Notes: generated by a model from the letters alone, not told the origin. 64,000 nt of DNA from Pedobacter mucosus (GCF_022200785.1 NZ_CP087585.1:3782001-3846000); one strand, 5' to 3'. Shown: positions 40,927 to 51,553, counted from the stretch's first letter. Numbers and translations are program-made.

Positions 40927-41682
40927 TTAATTGTAACCACCATCATGCACCTCAACCTTAAAATTATTATAACCGCTTCCAATGGTAATTTGAATAAGCT
41001 GCTGCTGCAACATTTCAAGTATCGCTAAAAAGTTATATACGAAATGAACTCTATTATCAGAATTTTTAAGCACCAAAGCATAATCTATTTGCGTATTAAT
41101 GTTCAACAAATTGGATATAAAGTGCTTCTGCTGCTCAATGGTATAAGGATATTGGATCACCGTGTGCTTCACCTCTTCAGTTCGCAACTCGTATTTTTGC
41201 ATACTCCGTTGATAAACCGTAAGCAGCTTATATAAATCTAAAGATAAAAGTTCATCCTGGTGCGTTAAAGATGCCGCCGCAAAAGCCAAATCAGCCTCAA
41301 TATTTCCCCTGCGTTCTTGCAGCATTCTACCCTCTTCTAAAAGTTTCATTTCTTCCGCTAAAGATTTAAAACGTTTATAAGCAATCAGGCGGGCAATTAA
41401 ATCTTCTTCCGAATTAAGTTCCGAATCAATAGCATCAACATTAATCCTTGGCAAAAGCATTCTGGATTTAATGCGCATCAAAGTTGCGGCAACCAAGATA
41501 AACTCACTCGCAACTTCTACATTCAATGCAAGTAATTGGTGCATATAGGAAAGGAAATCTTTCGTGATTTTGGAGATCTCGATATCCTCGATATTTAGTT
41601 CATCTCTTTCTATAAAGAAAAGCAGCAGATCAAATGGACCTTCAAAAACGGGGAGCTTGATCTCGAAATTTTCTTCCTGCAT
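40927..41682 (-). CDS. scpA: Segregation and condensation protein A
   Basis: 251 aa from the ATG at 41682 (MQEENFEIKLPVFEGPFDLL); a TTG four codons upstream is less likely. It shows the ScpA signature FEGPFDLLLFFIERDELNIEDI, followed by ISKITKDFLSYM and ILVAATLMRIKSRMLLP. ScpA is the kleisin that bridges SMC heads with ScpB to condense and segregate the chromosome. scpB and smc are outside the window. It is single and divergent from dxs. Confidence 0.94.
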   Translation of the reverse strand: MQEENFEIKLPVFEGPFDLLLFFIERDELNIEDIEISKITKDFLSYMHQLLALNVEVASEFILVAATLMRIKSRMLLPRINVDAIDSELNSEEDLIARLIAYKRFKSLAEEMKLLEEGRMLQERRGNIEADLAFAAASLTHQDELLSLDLYKLLTVYQRSMQKYELRTEEVKHTVIQYPYTIEQQKHFISNLLNINTQIDYALVLKNSDNRVHFVYNFLAILEMLQQQLIQITIGSGYNNFKVEVHDGGYN

Positions 41683-41889
41683 GTATATAAGCAAACATAA
41701 TAAATCTAAATTTTAATTGAATCGATTTTATCAAAGCGCAAATATTTATTTCAATTTCCTAAAACAATTATTCCTAAATCATGTACCCTATTTGGAAGTA
41801 TTATTTATACAACGCTATTTAATATTTTCTTTTTCATATTAAAACAAAAATACCTTACTTTGTATCTTGTTTTTTACCATAAATTTCGA

Positions 41890-43818
41890 ATGCAAGTAAA
41901 AGCTGGTCCCCTATTATCTAAAATCAACTATCCTGCTGACTTAAAGCAATTTAGTGAATCCGACTTAGAACAAATAAGCCAGGAATTACGACAATACATT
42001 ATCGACATTGTAAGTGTTAATGGCGGTCATTTTGGTGCCAGCTTAGGCGTTGTCGAACTTACTGTAGCCTTACATTATGCCCTTAATACCCCTTACGACA
42101 AGCTAGTTTGGGATGTTGGTCATCAGGCTTACGGTCATAAAATCCTTACCGGACGAAGAGAATCTTTCCATACCAACCGCGTTTATAAAGGCATTAGTGG
42201 TTTCCCAAAAATATCTGAAAGTGAGTATGATACCTTTGGCGTAGGCCACTCTTCTACCTCCATTTCAGCAGCTTTGGGTATGGCCGTAGCATCTACAATT
42301 AAAGGAGAAACCGACAGACAGCATGTGGCAGTTATTGGTGATGGTGCCATGACTGCTGGCTTAGCTTTTGAAGGTTTAAATCATGCCGGTATCGAAAACA
42401 GCAATGTGCTGGTTATTCTGAACGATAATTGCATGTCTATCGATCCGAATGTTGGCGCCCTTAAAGAATATTTAACCAGCATCACCATTTCAAAATCTTA
42501 CAACAGGTTTCGAGATGATATCTCTAATGTGTTGGTTGGTCTTTCTAAATTAGGTCCGAATGCACATAAATATGTTAAAAAGATCGAAAAAAGCATCAAA
42601 GGAACGCTTCTTAAACAAAGCAATCTTTTCGAAGCCTTAAACTTCAGGTATTTCGGTCCGGTAGATGGCCATGATGTAAAAAGACTGGCTCAAACCATTA
42701 AAGAACTTTCTGCTATACCTGGTCCAAAACTTTTACATTGCATAACCGTAAAAGGTAAAGGTTTTGCCCTGGCCGAAAAAGATCAAACCATATGGCATGC
42801 TCCAGGCTTGTTTGATAAAATTACAGGAGAAATTAAAAAGAGTATTCCAGATAAACCGCAGCCACCAAAATATCAGGATGTATTTGGTCATACCATGGTC
42901 GAACTGGCAGAAGCCAATGATAAGATTGTAGGTATAACCCCTGCAATGCCAAGTGGGTCAAGCTTAAATATCATGATGAAAGCCATGCCAAAGCGTGCTT
43001 TCGATGTTGGTATTGCAGAACAACATGCGGTAACGTTTTCAGCTGGTTTAGCCGCTCAAGGCTTATTGCCATTTTGCAATATCTATTCTAGTTTTATGCA
43101 AAGGGCATATGATCAAGTAATTCATGATGTCGCCATTCAAAAGCTTAACGTTGTATTTTGTTTAGATAGGGCTGGCTTAGCTGGTGCCGATGGTGCAACC
43201 CATCATGGCGCTTATGATATTGCATTTATGCGCTGCATTCCAAACCTCGTAATTTCTTCTCCAATGAACGAAGAAGAATTACGTAACCTGATGTATACCG
43301 CCCAACAAGAAAATATGGGTCCTTTCGTAATCCGCTACCCTCGAGGAAACGGTGTAATGCCCGATTGGAAAAGACCTTTCAAAGCTTTAGAAATTGGTAA
43401 AGGTCGCAAAATTTGTGATGGTGAAGATGTTGCCTTACTTACTATTGGCCATGTAGGTAATTTTGCTGTTGAAGCCCGTAATGAGTTAAATAGTGAAGGG
43501 ATTTATCCTGCCCATTATGATATGCGCTTTGTTAAACCTTTAGATGAACAGCTATTACATGAAGTATTTTCTAAATATAAGCATGTGATCACCATCGAAG
43601 ACGGTTGTATTCCTGGTGGAATGGGCTCTGCTATTTTAGAGTTTATGGCCGATCATAATTATTCAGCAAATGTAACACGATTAGGGATTCCCGATCATTT
43701 TATAGAACATGGAGAACAAGCTGAACTTTGGGCAGAATGTGGTTACGACAAAGAAGCCATCATCACAGCTGTTAAAAAGATAGCTGTAAAGCGAATTACA
43801 GATAGCATGGCGGGGTAA
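41890..43818 (+). CDS. dxs: 1-deoxy-D-xylulose-5-phosphate synthase
   Basis: 642 aa from the ATG at 41890 ([20 protein letters not shown]); a TTG ten codons upstream adds residues unlike the family. The thiamine diphosphate motif [18 protein letters not shown], the N-terminal [20 protein letters not shown] and the transketolase-like [15 protein letters not shown] are present. DXS makes DXP from pyruvate and glyceraldehyde-3-phosphate, the first step of the MEP isoprenoid pathway. A GC-rich hairpin follows the stop. Confidence 0.96.
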   Translation: MQVKAGPLLSKINYPADLKQFSESDLEQISQELRQYIIDIVSVNGGHFGASLGVVELTVALHYALNTPYDKLVWDVGHQAYGHKILTGRRESFHTNRVYKGISGFPKISESEYDTFGVGHSSTSISAALGMAVASTIKGETDRQHVAVIGDGAMTAGLAFEGLNHAGIENSNVLVILNDNCMSIDPNVGALKEYLTSITISKSYNRFRDDISNVLVGLSKLGPNAHKYVKKIEKSIKGTLLKQSNLFEALNFRYFGPVDGHDVKRLAQTIKELSAIPGPKLLHCITVKGKGFALAEKDQTIWHAPGLFDKITGEIKKSIPDKPQPPKYQDVFGHTMVELAEANDKIVGITPAMPSGSSLNIMMKAMPKRAFDVGIAEQHAVTFSAGLAAQGLLPFCNIYSSFMQRAYDQVIHDVAIQKLNVVFCLDRAGLAGADGATHHGAYDIAFMRCIPNLVISSPMNEEELRNLMYTAQQENMGPFVIRYPRGNGVMPDWKRPFKALEIGKGRKICDGEDVALLTIGHVGNFAVEARNELNSEGIYPAHYDMRFVKPLDEQLLHEVFSKYKHVITIEDGCIPGGMGSAILEFMADHNYSANVTRLGIPDHFIEHGEQAELWAECGYDKEAIITAVKKIAVKRITDSMAG

Positions 43819-43830
43819 ATCCCCACCTAA

Positions 43831-43854
43831 CCTCCCCAAAGGGGAGGAGCTTTT
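43831..43854 (+). terminator. Possible terminator after dxs
   Basis: CCTCCCC-AAA-GGGGAGG is followed by AGCTTTT, 13 nt past the stop. Similar CTCCCC/GGGAAGG hairpins occur inside the repeats at 46.4-46.6 kb, so it may instead be part of a dispersed repeat. Confidence 0.45.
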
Positions 43855-43939
43855 CAATAGCCATTAATATTCGATGGTCGCTGTTAGGCTGCGAAGGATC
43901 TCATTTAAACCAATTTCGTAGGTTTAATTATTAAATAAT

Positions 43940-44560
43940 TTGTCATCCTGAGTTTACGAAGGTCTCATTTCGAGAAGTAATTTTAAATTGAGAAAATCAA
44001 CCCTCCGCTATCAATCCGTCCTTGCGAGGCTGGGTAAAGCGTGCCGAAGCAATCTAATTCCAACTAAATCTGCTCCAACCAATTTTAATAAATAATACGT
44101 TTGCTAGGCTGGGCCTCACCTTGATCCTGCAGATTAATTCGGCACAAGTTCTCCCTAAGGGGAGGAAGGGTATTATTTATTAAAATTGGTTATTTTTAGA
44201 AGTATAATTATAAATTTATTTGTCATCCTGAGTTTACGAAGGATCTCATTTCAAGAAGTAATTTTAAATCGATAAAATCACCTTCCTCTATCTATCCGTC
44301 TTTGTGAGGCTGGTTAAAGCGTGCCGAAGCAATCTAATTTCAACTAAGTCTGTTCCAACTAATTTTATTTGTCATCCTGAGTTTGCGAAGGATCTCATTT
44401 CAAGAAGTAATTTTAAATCGATAAAATCACCTTCCTCTATCTATCCGTCTTTGTGAGGCTGGTTAAAGCGTGCCGAAGCAATCTAATTCCAACTAATCTG
44501 TTACAACCAATTTTATTTGTCATCCTGAGTTTGCGAAGGATCTCATTTCAACCAATTATT
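43940..44560. repeat. Tandem repeats of about 149 bp (GTCATCCTGAGTTT family)
   Basis: Units beginning GTCATCCTGAGTTTACGAAG (or TTTGCGAAG) start at 43942, 44222, 44371 and 44519. The second and third are 149 and 148 bp and nearly identical; the last is partial. Each full unit also contains GTGAGGCTGGTTAAAGCGTG or a variant and GCCGAAGCAATCTAATT. Other members occur at about 45779 and 46225-46650. The region 43855-44700 holds no open frame of note. Confidence 0.85.
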
Positions 44561-44737
44561 CTTAATCGAAATTTAAATTGAAAAGAATAGCAGTTCATGT
44601 CATTCTCAGTGTGCAAAGAAGATACAACTTTCTATCCTATTGATTATTAATGCAGTTAAATAGAATAAAAATTATCATTCGCAAATTATTTAATCTGTCA
44701 AATTTATAATAGGCTCGTTTTTTGCCCTCCAAAAACG

Positions 44738-44745
44738 TACTTTTG
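44738..44745 (+). promoter_or_regulatory. Candidate -7 box for fcl
   Basis: TACTTTTG, an exact TAnnTTTG match, 19 nt before the TTG start of fcl. A TTTG occurs upstream but only 13 nt away, not at the usual spacing. Confidence 0.45.
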
Positions 44746-44763
44746 CACTTTAAATAAAAAACA

Positions 44764-45690
44764 TTGGAAAAAAACGCTAAAATTTATATTGCTGGTCATC
44801 GTGGTATGGTTGGTTCTGCCATTTACCGTAAATTGCAGAAAGAAGGTTACACAAATTTATTAGTAAGAACATCATCTGAGCTTGATTTAAGAGACCAGTT
44901 AGCCGTTACAAACTTCTTCGAAAAAGAAAAACCAACCTACGTTTTTTTAGCTGCAGCTAAAGTAGGCGGTATTGTTGCCAATAACACTTATAGAGCCGAT
45001 TTTCTTTATGAAAATTTAACCATTCAAAATAATGTAATCCACAATGCTTACATCCATGGAGTTGAAAAATTAATGTTTTTGGGTTCTAGTTGTATCTATC
45101 CTAAAATGGCGCCTCAACCCTTAAAAGAAGATTATCTTTTAACAGGAGTTCTAGAGCACACAAATGAACCTTATGCAATCGCTAAAATTGCAGGTATAAA
45201 AATGTGCGATGCTTATCGTGATCAATACGGTTGTAATTTTATATCGGTTATGCCAACCAATTTATATGGCTATAACGATAATTACCATCCTCAAAACTCT
45301 CATGTATTACCTGCATTAATTAGGAAAATACATGAAGCCAAAATAAATAACGAAAAGGAAGTTACGGTTTGGGGATCTGGTTCTCCAATGCGTGAATTTT
45401 TATTTGCTGATGACCTCGCTGATGCCTGTTATTTCTTAATGGAAACGTATAATGAACCAAATTTAATAAATATAGGTACGGGCCATGATTTAACCATTAA
45501 AGACCTAGCATTATTAATTAAAGATAGCATTGGCTTTGAAGGTGATCTAGTATTTGATACCAGTAAACCAGATGGTACACCGCGTAAATTAATGGACGTT
45601 ACAAAACTTCATGGCTTAGGCTGGAAACATAAAGTTGAATTACCTGAAGGGGTAGCTTTAGCTTATCAAGATTTCGAGAGTAAATATTAA
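44764..45690 (+). CDS. fcl: GDP-L-fucose synthase
   Basis: 308 aa, translated from TTG ([20 protein letters not shown]). Short-chain dehydrogenase fold: NADP site [10 protein letters not shown] (11-20), active-site Ser in LGSSCIYP (108-109), catalytic Tyr137 and Lys141 in YAIAK. It converts GDP-4-keto-6-deoxymannose, made by Gmd, into GDP-L-fucose by epimerisation and reduction. It is the intact copy; a broken paralog lies directly beside gmd at 60.2-60.8 kb. It stands alone on the plus strand between repeat fields, with its own promoter box and terminator. Confidence 0.94.
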   Translation: MEKNAKIYIAGHRGMVGSAIYRKLQKEGYTNLLVRTSSELDLRDQLAVTNFFEKEKPTYVFLAAAKVGGIVANNTYRADFLYENLTIQNNVIHNAYIHGVEKLMFLGSSCIYPKMAPQPLKEDYLLTGVLEHTNEPYAIAKIAGIKMCDAYRDQYGCNFISVMPTNLYGYNDNYHPQNSHVLPALIRKIHEAKINNEKEVTVWGSGSPMREFLFADDLADACYFLMETYNEPNLINIGTGHDLTIKDLALLIKDSIGFEGDLVFDTSKPDGTPRKLMDVTKLHGLGWKHKVELPEGVALAYQDFESKY

Positions 45691-45710
45691 TACAACTTAT
45701 TAATGACCAT

Positions 45711-45745
45711 AAGGGTAAATATTAAAGCAATATTTACCCTTTTTT
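45711..45745 (+). terminator. Rho-independent terminator of fcl
   Basis: A perfect 13-bp stem (AAGGGTAAATATT / AATATTTACCCTT, 5-nt loop) followed by TTTT, 20 nt after the stop codon. Confidence 0.85.
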
Positions 45746-46274
45746 ATTAGAAAACTATTTGGTTGCTTCAGAAATGGATGTCATCCTGTTTTGCGAGGAT
45801 CTCATTTATGATGTCATCATTGGTAGTCTTCGAAGTATATACGTTTTTCGCTAGGGTAATCAGCGCTTTAATTTTGGAACCCTCTTGGCCGGGAGGCCCT
45901 ATTAGTTTTGCGGTAGTTTATATGTTTTTATTTGCCCTTAAGAATGCTGCGCATTATTAAGAAACCAAAAGACCAGCGAAGCTAGCTTGAACACTACTAA
46001 ACAATAAGAGCACGTGATAAAACAATACCGAGCCCTTTGCGAGCTCATTAATACAATTAAAAGCCAATAAACAACTATTAATAACTTGCCGGCTTGCTAA
46101 ATTTCTGTTAAAGTCAGCGGTTCGGATTAGTCTGTGCCAAACCGAAATCCAGCTTAGGCCGGTACCAAAGCAGAACGAAGAAACAGTGGTATGGCTTAGC
46201 ATGGAGCAAAACCCTCAGTGAATCGTCATTGCGAAGCTGGGCTTGAGCGAGCTGAAGCAATCTCTATTAAAATT

Positions 46275-46650
46275 GTCATCCTATTTTGCGAAGGATCTCA
46301 TTTCAACAAATTATTTTAAATCAAACACTAAGCTCCCCTCCTTATCTACAAGGAGGGGCCGGGGGTGGTTGATAAATAAAGTAGTCTATATCCCCAGCAG
46401 CCTCCCCAAAGGGAAGGCGTTATTTATCGATGCCTATAATAATCTGTCATCCTGTTTTGCGAAGTATCTCATTTCAACAAATTAATTTAAATCAAACATT
46501 AAGCTCCCCTCCTTATCTACAAGGAGGGGCCGGGGGTGGTTGATAAATAAAGTAGTCTATATCCCCAGCAGCCTCCCCAAAGGGAAGGCGTTATTTATCG
46601 ACACCTGTAATAATCTGTCATCCTGTTTTGCGAAGGATCCCATTTCAACC
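46275..46650. repeat. 171-bp tandem repeat, two full copies and a partial third
   Basis: Units start at 46275, 46446 and 46617 with GTCATCCTATTTTGCGAAGG or a close variant. Each full copy contains TCCCCTCCTTATCTACAAGG (a hairpin-forming CCTCC/GGAGG), GGGCCGGGGGTGGTTGATAA and CCTCCCCAAAGGGAAGGCG. The two full copies differ at about seven positions, so the duplication is recent. The surrounding gap from 45746 to 46870 otherwise holds degenerate relatives of the 38.8-40.7 kb modules (around 45880 and 46030). Confidence 0.88.
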
Positions 46651-46874
46651 ATTTACTTTATATCGCATAATTGACTTTGCTTTTTTTAAAAAGCATTCAT
46701 TTAGTTTTTTCGGGATTTAATTCCTGTTATCTACACAAAATACAATAGAAAGATATTTCAAATAAAGTCGATTAAGAAGAAGACAACCAAGTAATTACCT
46801 TTTTATTAATAAATGAACAAAATTAAGAGAAAACAATGAACAACAATGAATAGAGAAGACAAACATACGTAATG

Positions 46875-46882
46875 TAGCTTTG
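46875..46882 (+). promoter_or_regulatory. Candidate -7 box for the MBOAT gene
   Basis: TAGCTTTG matches TAnnTTTG, 37 nt before the ATG at 46919. It overlaps the alternative TTG start at 46880, which argues against that start. Confidence 0.4.
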
Positions 46883-46918
46883 GCTATAATATTACATCTA
46901 GCTTCACTCTTATTTACT

Positions 46919-48373
46919 ATGCTCTTTAACTCCTTACAATTTGGTTTTTTCTATATAATAGTAACCGTATTATATTTCATAATCCCCTTTAAATTTAAAT
47001 GGGTATTGCTATTATTAGCCAGTTGTTACTTTTACATGGCATTTGTACCAGTATATATTCTCATACTCGGTTTCACTATAATAATCGATTATTTTGCTGG
47101 GATTTATATAGAGCGTAGTAGTGGCAGGCAAAGAAAGTCGTTATTAATTGTCAGTTTAATCGCAAACATAGGTATCCTGGTAATTTTCAAATATTTTAAT
47201 TTCTTAAATTTAAATTTTACAGACCTTCTTCAAAACTTTAATTATAAAAATCCTGTACCCTACTTAAGTATTTTACTGCCAATCGGGCTATCGTTCCATA
47301 CCTTCCAGGCAATGAGCTATACCATCGAAGTGTATAGAGGCAATCAAAAAGCAGAGCGTCATTTCGGCATATATAGTTTATATGTGATGTTCTATCCACA
47401 ATTGGTAGCTGGCCCGATAGAAAGACCACAAAACCTGCTGTATCAATTTCATAAAGAACATAAATTTGATTATGACCTTATGACAAGTGGTTTAAGATTA
47501 ATGGCCTGGGGCTTATTTAAAAAAGTTGTAATTGCTGATCGATTAGCCATTCTAGTTAGCCAAGTGTTTGATCACCCCAGTTATTATAATAGTTTGGGAT
47601 TAATAATCGCTACCCTATTCTTTTCCTTCCAAATATATTGTGATTTCTCAGGTTATTCAGATATCGCCATTGGTGCAGCGAGAACCATGGGATTTAAATT
47701 AATGCGCAACTTCAACATGCCCTATCAATCAAAATCAATCGATGAGTTTTGGAAAAGATGGCATATTTCATTATCTACCTGGTTTAAAGATTATTTATAT
47801 ATTCCGCTAGGTGGAAATAGAGTGAAAATACCCAGGTGGTATTTAAATTTGTTTATCGTTTTCCTCATGTCTGGTGTTTGGCATGGTGCCAACTGGACCT
47901 TTATTGTTTGGGGCGCCCTGCATGGTTTTTATTTGGTATTTGGCCTTTTAACAAAAAATATAAGAAGTAAGTTCAATGAATATACCAGGATAGACAAAAT
48001 TCCTTTATTAGCCACCATTACAACCTTTATGTTGGTTGCATTCGCATGGATATTCTTTAGAGCACAGAGCATTTCTTCTGCCATCTACATCATTAAAAAT
48101 ATTTTCTTAGGCTTAACACATATTCCAAGCCAGGTTGGTCAAACGATTCAGGATTTCAGTGATGCAGGTATTGTTAAAACCGATCTGTTAGTTTCTTTTG
48201 CCCTTATTGTATTCTTAGAATTGGTTCACTACCTACAGAAAAATAAAAACATTTATCAAAAAATACTGAGTTACCCATTTTACTATAGATGGAGTGCATA
48301 TTATATCTTATTGCTTACAATAATCTTGCTAGGTGTATTTGATAACAGTCAGTTTATTTATTTTCAGTTTTAG
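46919..48373 (+). CDS. MBOAT-family membrane O-acyltransferase (AlgI-like)
   Basis: 484 aa from the ATG at 46919. It has about ten membrane helices with the AlgI/DltB pattern: GLSFHTFQAMSYTIEVYRG, PQLVAGPIERP, DFSGYSDIAIGAARTMGF, and the two catalytic-region histidines His282 (FWKRWHISLSTW) and His322 (MSGVWHGANWTF). Such proteins pass acyl (usually acetyl) groups across the membrane for transfer to an extracellular polysaccharide. The next gene, 3 nt downstream, encodes an SGNH-like partner as in AlgI/AlgX or DltB/DltD pairs. Modification of the nearby exopolysaccharide is inferred from position. Confidence 0.92.
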   Translation: MLFNSLQFGFFYIIVTVLYFIIPFKFKWVLLLLASCYFYMAFVPVYILILGFTIIIDYFAGIYIERSSGRQRKSLLIVSLIANIGILVIFKYFNFLNLNFTDLLQNFNYKNPVPYLSILLPIGLSFHTFQAMSYTIEVYRGNQKAERHFGIYSLYVMFYPQLVAGPIERPQNLLYQFHKEHKFDYDLMTSGLRLMAWGLFKKVVIADRLAILVSQVFDHPSYYNSLGLIIATLFFSFQIYCDFSGYSDIAIGAARTMGFKLMRNFNMPYQSKSIDEFWKRWHISLSTWFKDYLYIPLGGNRVKIPRWYLNLFIVFLMSGVWHGANWTFIVWGALHGFYLVFGLLTKNIRSKFNEYTRIDKIPLLATITTFMLVAFAWIFFRAQSISSAIYIIKNIFLGLTHIPSQVGQTIQDFSDAGIVKTDLLVSFALIVFLELVHYLQKNKNIYQKILSYPFYYRWSAYYILLLTIILLGVFDNSQFIYFQF

Positions 48374-48375
48374 TT

Positions 48376-49308
48376 ATGAAAAAGTTATTAAAAAAAGTAT
48401 TTCTACTTTTTATACCTGTTTTATTATTTTTAATAATTGGTCTGTTCTACCCACCTAACAAACTGGTATTAAATGGTTTAATATATTCCAAACTTGACAA
48501 AGATAGCCTGATGGCCAATGTTAAAGGCCCAAGAATTATTTTAATAGGAGGATCAAATTTAACTTTTGGCTTACAGTCAAAAATTATTAAAGACTCACTT
48601 GGTTATAATCCTATAAACGCTGGATTAACTGCATCTATTGGGCTTATTTATTTATTAAAAAATACACAAAGATTCATTAAAAAGGGAGATGTAATAGTAA
48701 TTTCTCCAGAATATCAATTGTTTTTTGGAAAAAAGTCCTACGGAGAAGCTGATCTCCTAACATTAATATTAAATGCATCTCCTGACACTAAAAACTTAGT
48801 TGAGCCACTTCAATATCCAAGTCTAATCAAATTTGTACCGAAATTTATAGGTTCGAAATTTAATCCTATTATATTTTTTAAAAATACCGATAATGTTGTA
48901 GGGCCATATGAAAGGAAGGCTATTAATGAATACGGAGATGCTTTCATCCATTGGAATATGATTGCTAAAAAATCAATCCCAACATTAACAATTGATGATA
49001 AATTTAATAAAAAAGTGATTCAATCCATTATTGATTTCAGACTTAAAGCGGAAAGTAAGGGTGCGAAACTGTTCATTACATTTCCTCCATATCAACGAGT
49101 ATCGTTTAATAGTTCTATACAGCAGATAAAAGAGATTGTAATAAAATTGAAACAAGAAAAATTTGCTTTATTAGGTAATCCAGAAAAATTTGCTTTCGAA
49201 GGCAACTTCTTTTTTGATACCGCATATCATTTAACAGGAAAAGGTGCATTAAAAAGAACATTACTACTTGTACAAGATTTAAAAAAGGTACTCCCAAATA
49301 GCAAATAA
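48376..49308 (+). CDS. Membrane-anchored SGNH/GDSL-like protein, probable acyltransferase partner
   Basis: 310 aa. One N-terminal transmembrane segment (about 8-26) is followed by an extracytoplasmic domain. The candidate SGNH residues are Ser60 in LIGGSNLTFGLQS, Asn in PINAGLTAS, and Asp281/His285 in FFDTAYHLTGKG. This matches the SGNH-fold partners (AlgX, AlgJ, DltD-like) that take the acyl group from an MBOAT protein. Translation is coupled: it starts 3 nt after the MBOAT stop. Overall similarity to named families is low, so the activity is inferred from the motifs and the pairing. Confidence 0.75.
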   Translation: MKKLLKKVFLLFIPVLLFLIIGLFYPPNKLVLNGLIYSKLDKDSLMANVKGPRIILIGGSNLTFGLQSKIIKDSLGYNPINAGLTASIGLIYLLKNTQRFIKKGDVIVISPEYQLFFGKKSYGEADLLTLILNASPDTKNLVEPLQYPSLIKFVPKFIGSKFNPIIFFKNTDNVVGPYERKAINEYGDAFIHWNMIAKKSIPTLTIDDKFNKKVIQSIIDFRLKAESKGAKLFITFPPYQRVSFNSSIQQIKEIVIKLKQEKFALLGNPEKFAFEGNFFFDTAYHLTGKGALKRTLLLVQDLKKVLPNSK

Positions 49309-49939
49309 ATTTACAAAACTTTAGATATAATTTATAATCAATGGGTGCTTTGTAACTAATATCAAATCCTCATTCTAGCTCAGTACGGGATCTTATTCAC
49401 TCAATTAAAAATTAATGTTTTTGTTTTTGTACCCTTTACTAAAACTTGCCGAGTGAATTCGGAACAAACCCTGCTTACAAAAGGAAGGGTATTTTTGATA
49501 CACATTGGGGTTTAATGAAGACCAATTGCTTTGCCAAAGCTATCATACTAGGTTTGCAAAGCATCTCATTCCTATGATTTTAATTAATAAATCCAATTTT
49601 CCTCTCATCTTGAAAAGGCGCCTAAGGGCGTACCCTTATTTTAAAGTATTCCTTGAAGAAAAAGGAAAACTCTAAAAAAGTTATTCTTTTGATTGAAATC
49701 AGTACAAGGCCACCTTTAAAAAATGAAGGTTATTCTTTATTTTAATTAGATGTAAAATAAATCAGTTGCTTTGACAAACTTATCAATCTTAGTTCGCCAA
49801 GGATCTCGTTTTAATATGTTTTTAAACATTTTAATTCCTAAATTAATTCTTATACTTTCTCTTATGAGGTAACGAGTGAGGTTAATCTATAAACCATATC
49901 TAAAATAAATGGGGTTTGAATAAATAAAAATAATTCATC
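49309..49939. other. Intergenic stretch with decayed repeats
   Basis: Convergent gap between the SGNH gene and the WcaJ-type gene. It carries degenerate GGATCTCATTT-type repeat pieces (about 49387, 49562 and 49800) related to the 44-46 kb families. No gene or clear terminator is recognised. Confidence 0.5.
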
Positions 49940-51349
49940 TTAGAAAGCATTTTCTTCACCTTTAGCCATATTAATAGCGGTCATAAAAATAATTTTTACG
50001 TCAAGTGCAGCAGTCCAGTGTTCTAAATACCAAATATCAAACTCTACTCGCTTGATCATTTTATAATCTTCTTTGGTTTCACCTCTGTATCCATTTACCT
50101 GAGCCCAACCTGTAATGCCAGGCTTTAAAAAGTGGCGAACCATAAACTGGTCTACTATACCTTTATACTGTTCTGTATGACTTAACATGTGTGGCCTCGG
50201 ACCAACAACACTCATATGGCCCATAAATACATTAAAGAACTGAGGCAATTCATCTAAACTGGATTTTCTTAAAAACTTCCCGATAGAAGTGATTCGATCA
50301 TCATCCTTACTTGCCTGTCTTTTATCACTATCTGCATTCATCCGCATGCTTCTGAATTTAAAACACCAGAAAGGTTCATCATCTCGGCCGCTTCTTAATT
50401 GTTTAAATAAGACTGGCCCTTTACTTTGCATTTTAATGAGTATGGCAATAATTGGATATAACCAACTTAATACAAATAGAATAATCAAACCGCTAAAAAC
50501 AACGTCGATCACCCGCTTTTTAAATCGATTATGAACTTTTTCCAAAGGTTCAGAACGTAAAGAAATTACAGGAAACTCATTGCCTAAATAACTTACGGTA
50601 TATGGAGATAATAAAGCGCCACCAATATCAGGAATAAACTTTAAACGCACACACTGTCTTTCTGCCTCTTCAGTTAAGATTGCCATTTCTGCCATACGCT
50701 CCGGAGCAATGGTAACATAAATATCTTTTATGCCTTTATCCAAAGCCATTTTAAAGTGTTTTCCAACAGCATCAGACAAATGACCATTTCGGTCTAAATA
50801 TTCATCAATATCTTTTCCTATAAAACCATGAAACTCAATGTAGCGTTGCTTTTCAAAGTAAGTTGCCAGCTGTAAACCAGTGGCATTATTACCCATAATA
50901 GCAACAGACTTTACTCCACGCAAATGGTTGAAGACCAAAAACTGAAAAGAAGTCCCTATAAAACGATTAACAAGGAAAAGTATGCCTAATATACCATAGA
51001 ATACGACTAAAAAGGTTCTTGAAAAATCATTTTGTTTTGAGAAAAACAGGTAAAACGCAAATAGAAAGAAATGGAGAATTACACTCCTCCATGTACCCCT
51101 GTATATGCGTTCTATTCTCCTGGAACCATAATCTGTATATAAACCAAATGAAGTTGTACACACAATCCACACCAGATTACACACCACTACATAGTGCCAT
51201 TGCAATTCTGAATTAACAGAACGACCAAAGAAGCGGGTTAATTCAAAAGAGAAAAAATAGACAACATTGACCATTAAAAGGTCAGTGATGGGAAGTATAT
51301 ATTTAAGCAGAAATAAGTAACGTGTTTGCATAAGCGAGTTTTGAGTCAT
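49940..51349 (-). CDS. Undecaprenyl-phosphate sugar phosphotransferase (WcaJ-type, initiating transferase)
   Basis: 469 aa from the ATG at 51349 (MTQNSLMQTRYLFLLKYILP); a TTG eight codons upstream is possible. There are four N-terminal TM helices, a central CoA-binding-like domain (VAIMGNNATGLQLATYFEKQ), a membrane re-entrant helix (KRVIDVVFSGLIILFVLSW) and the catalytic bacterial sugar transferase domain (FKFRSM, LRKSSLDELPQFFNVFMGHM, SVVGPRPH, GITGWAQVNGYRGE). The enzyme starts repeat-unit synthesis by placing glucose-1-P or galactose-1-P on undecaprenyl phosphate. It is the most downstream gene of the minus-strand exopolysaccharide locus. Confidence 0.93.
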   Translation of the reverse strand: MTQNSLMQTRYLFLLKYILPITDLLMVNVVYFFSFELTRFFGRSVNSELQWHYVVVCNLVWIVCTTSFGLYTDYGSRRIERIYRGTWRSVILHFFLFAFYLFFSKQNDFSRTFLVVFYGILGILFLVNRFIGTSFQFLVFNHLRGVKSVAIMGNNATGLQLATYFEKQRYIEFHGFIGKDIDEYLDRNGHLSDAVGKHFKMALDKGIKDIYVTIAPERMAEMAILTEEAERQCVRLKFIPDIGGALLSPYTVSYLGNEFPVISLRSEPLEKVHNRFKKRVIDVVFSGLIILFVLSWLYPIIAILIKMQSKGPVLFKQLRSGRDDEPFWCFKFRSMRMNADSDKRQASKDDDRITSIGKFLRKSSLDELPQFFNVFMGHMSVVGPRPHMLSHTEQYKGIVDQFMVRHFLKPGITGWAQVNGYRGETKEDYKMIKRVEFDIWYLEHWTAALDVKIIFMTAINMAKGEENAF

Positions 51350-51553
51350 TAATTTATGTTCGCTACTACACAAACACTATGCCTTTTTAAATTAATCATA
51401 TAGAAAGTTCAAATTTGATTATATATAATTAAATAAAGCTAACATTAATTACCTGTAATTACTATTTATCAAAATTGTTGAGCAGCAATTGCCCAAAAAT
51501 TGTAAAGCGACTAATCTTATTTTAGATGACAAATTATTAAATGCCAATCCATG

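Noticed and set aside
41852..41860. Possible -7 box (TTACTTTG) for dxs
   Set aside because: It has one mismatch to TAnnTTTG at a key position and no -33 box.
45763..46202. Open frames of 65 and 81 codons near fcl
   Set aside because: They consist of relatives of the dispersed repeats and have no protein-like composition.
43940..46650. Possible CRISPR array because of regular repeats
   Set aside because: Units of 149 and 171 bp are repeated end to end with no unique spacers, and no cas gene is present.
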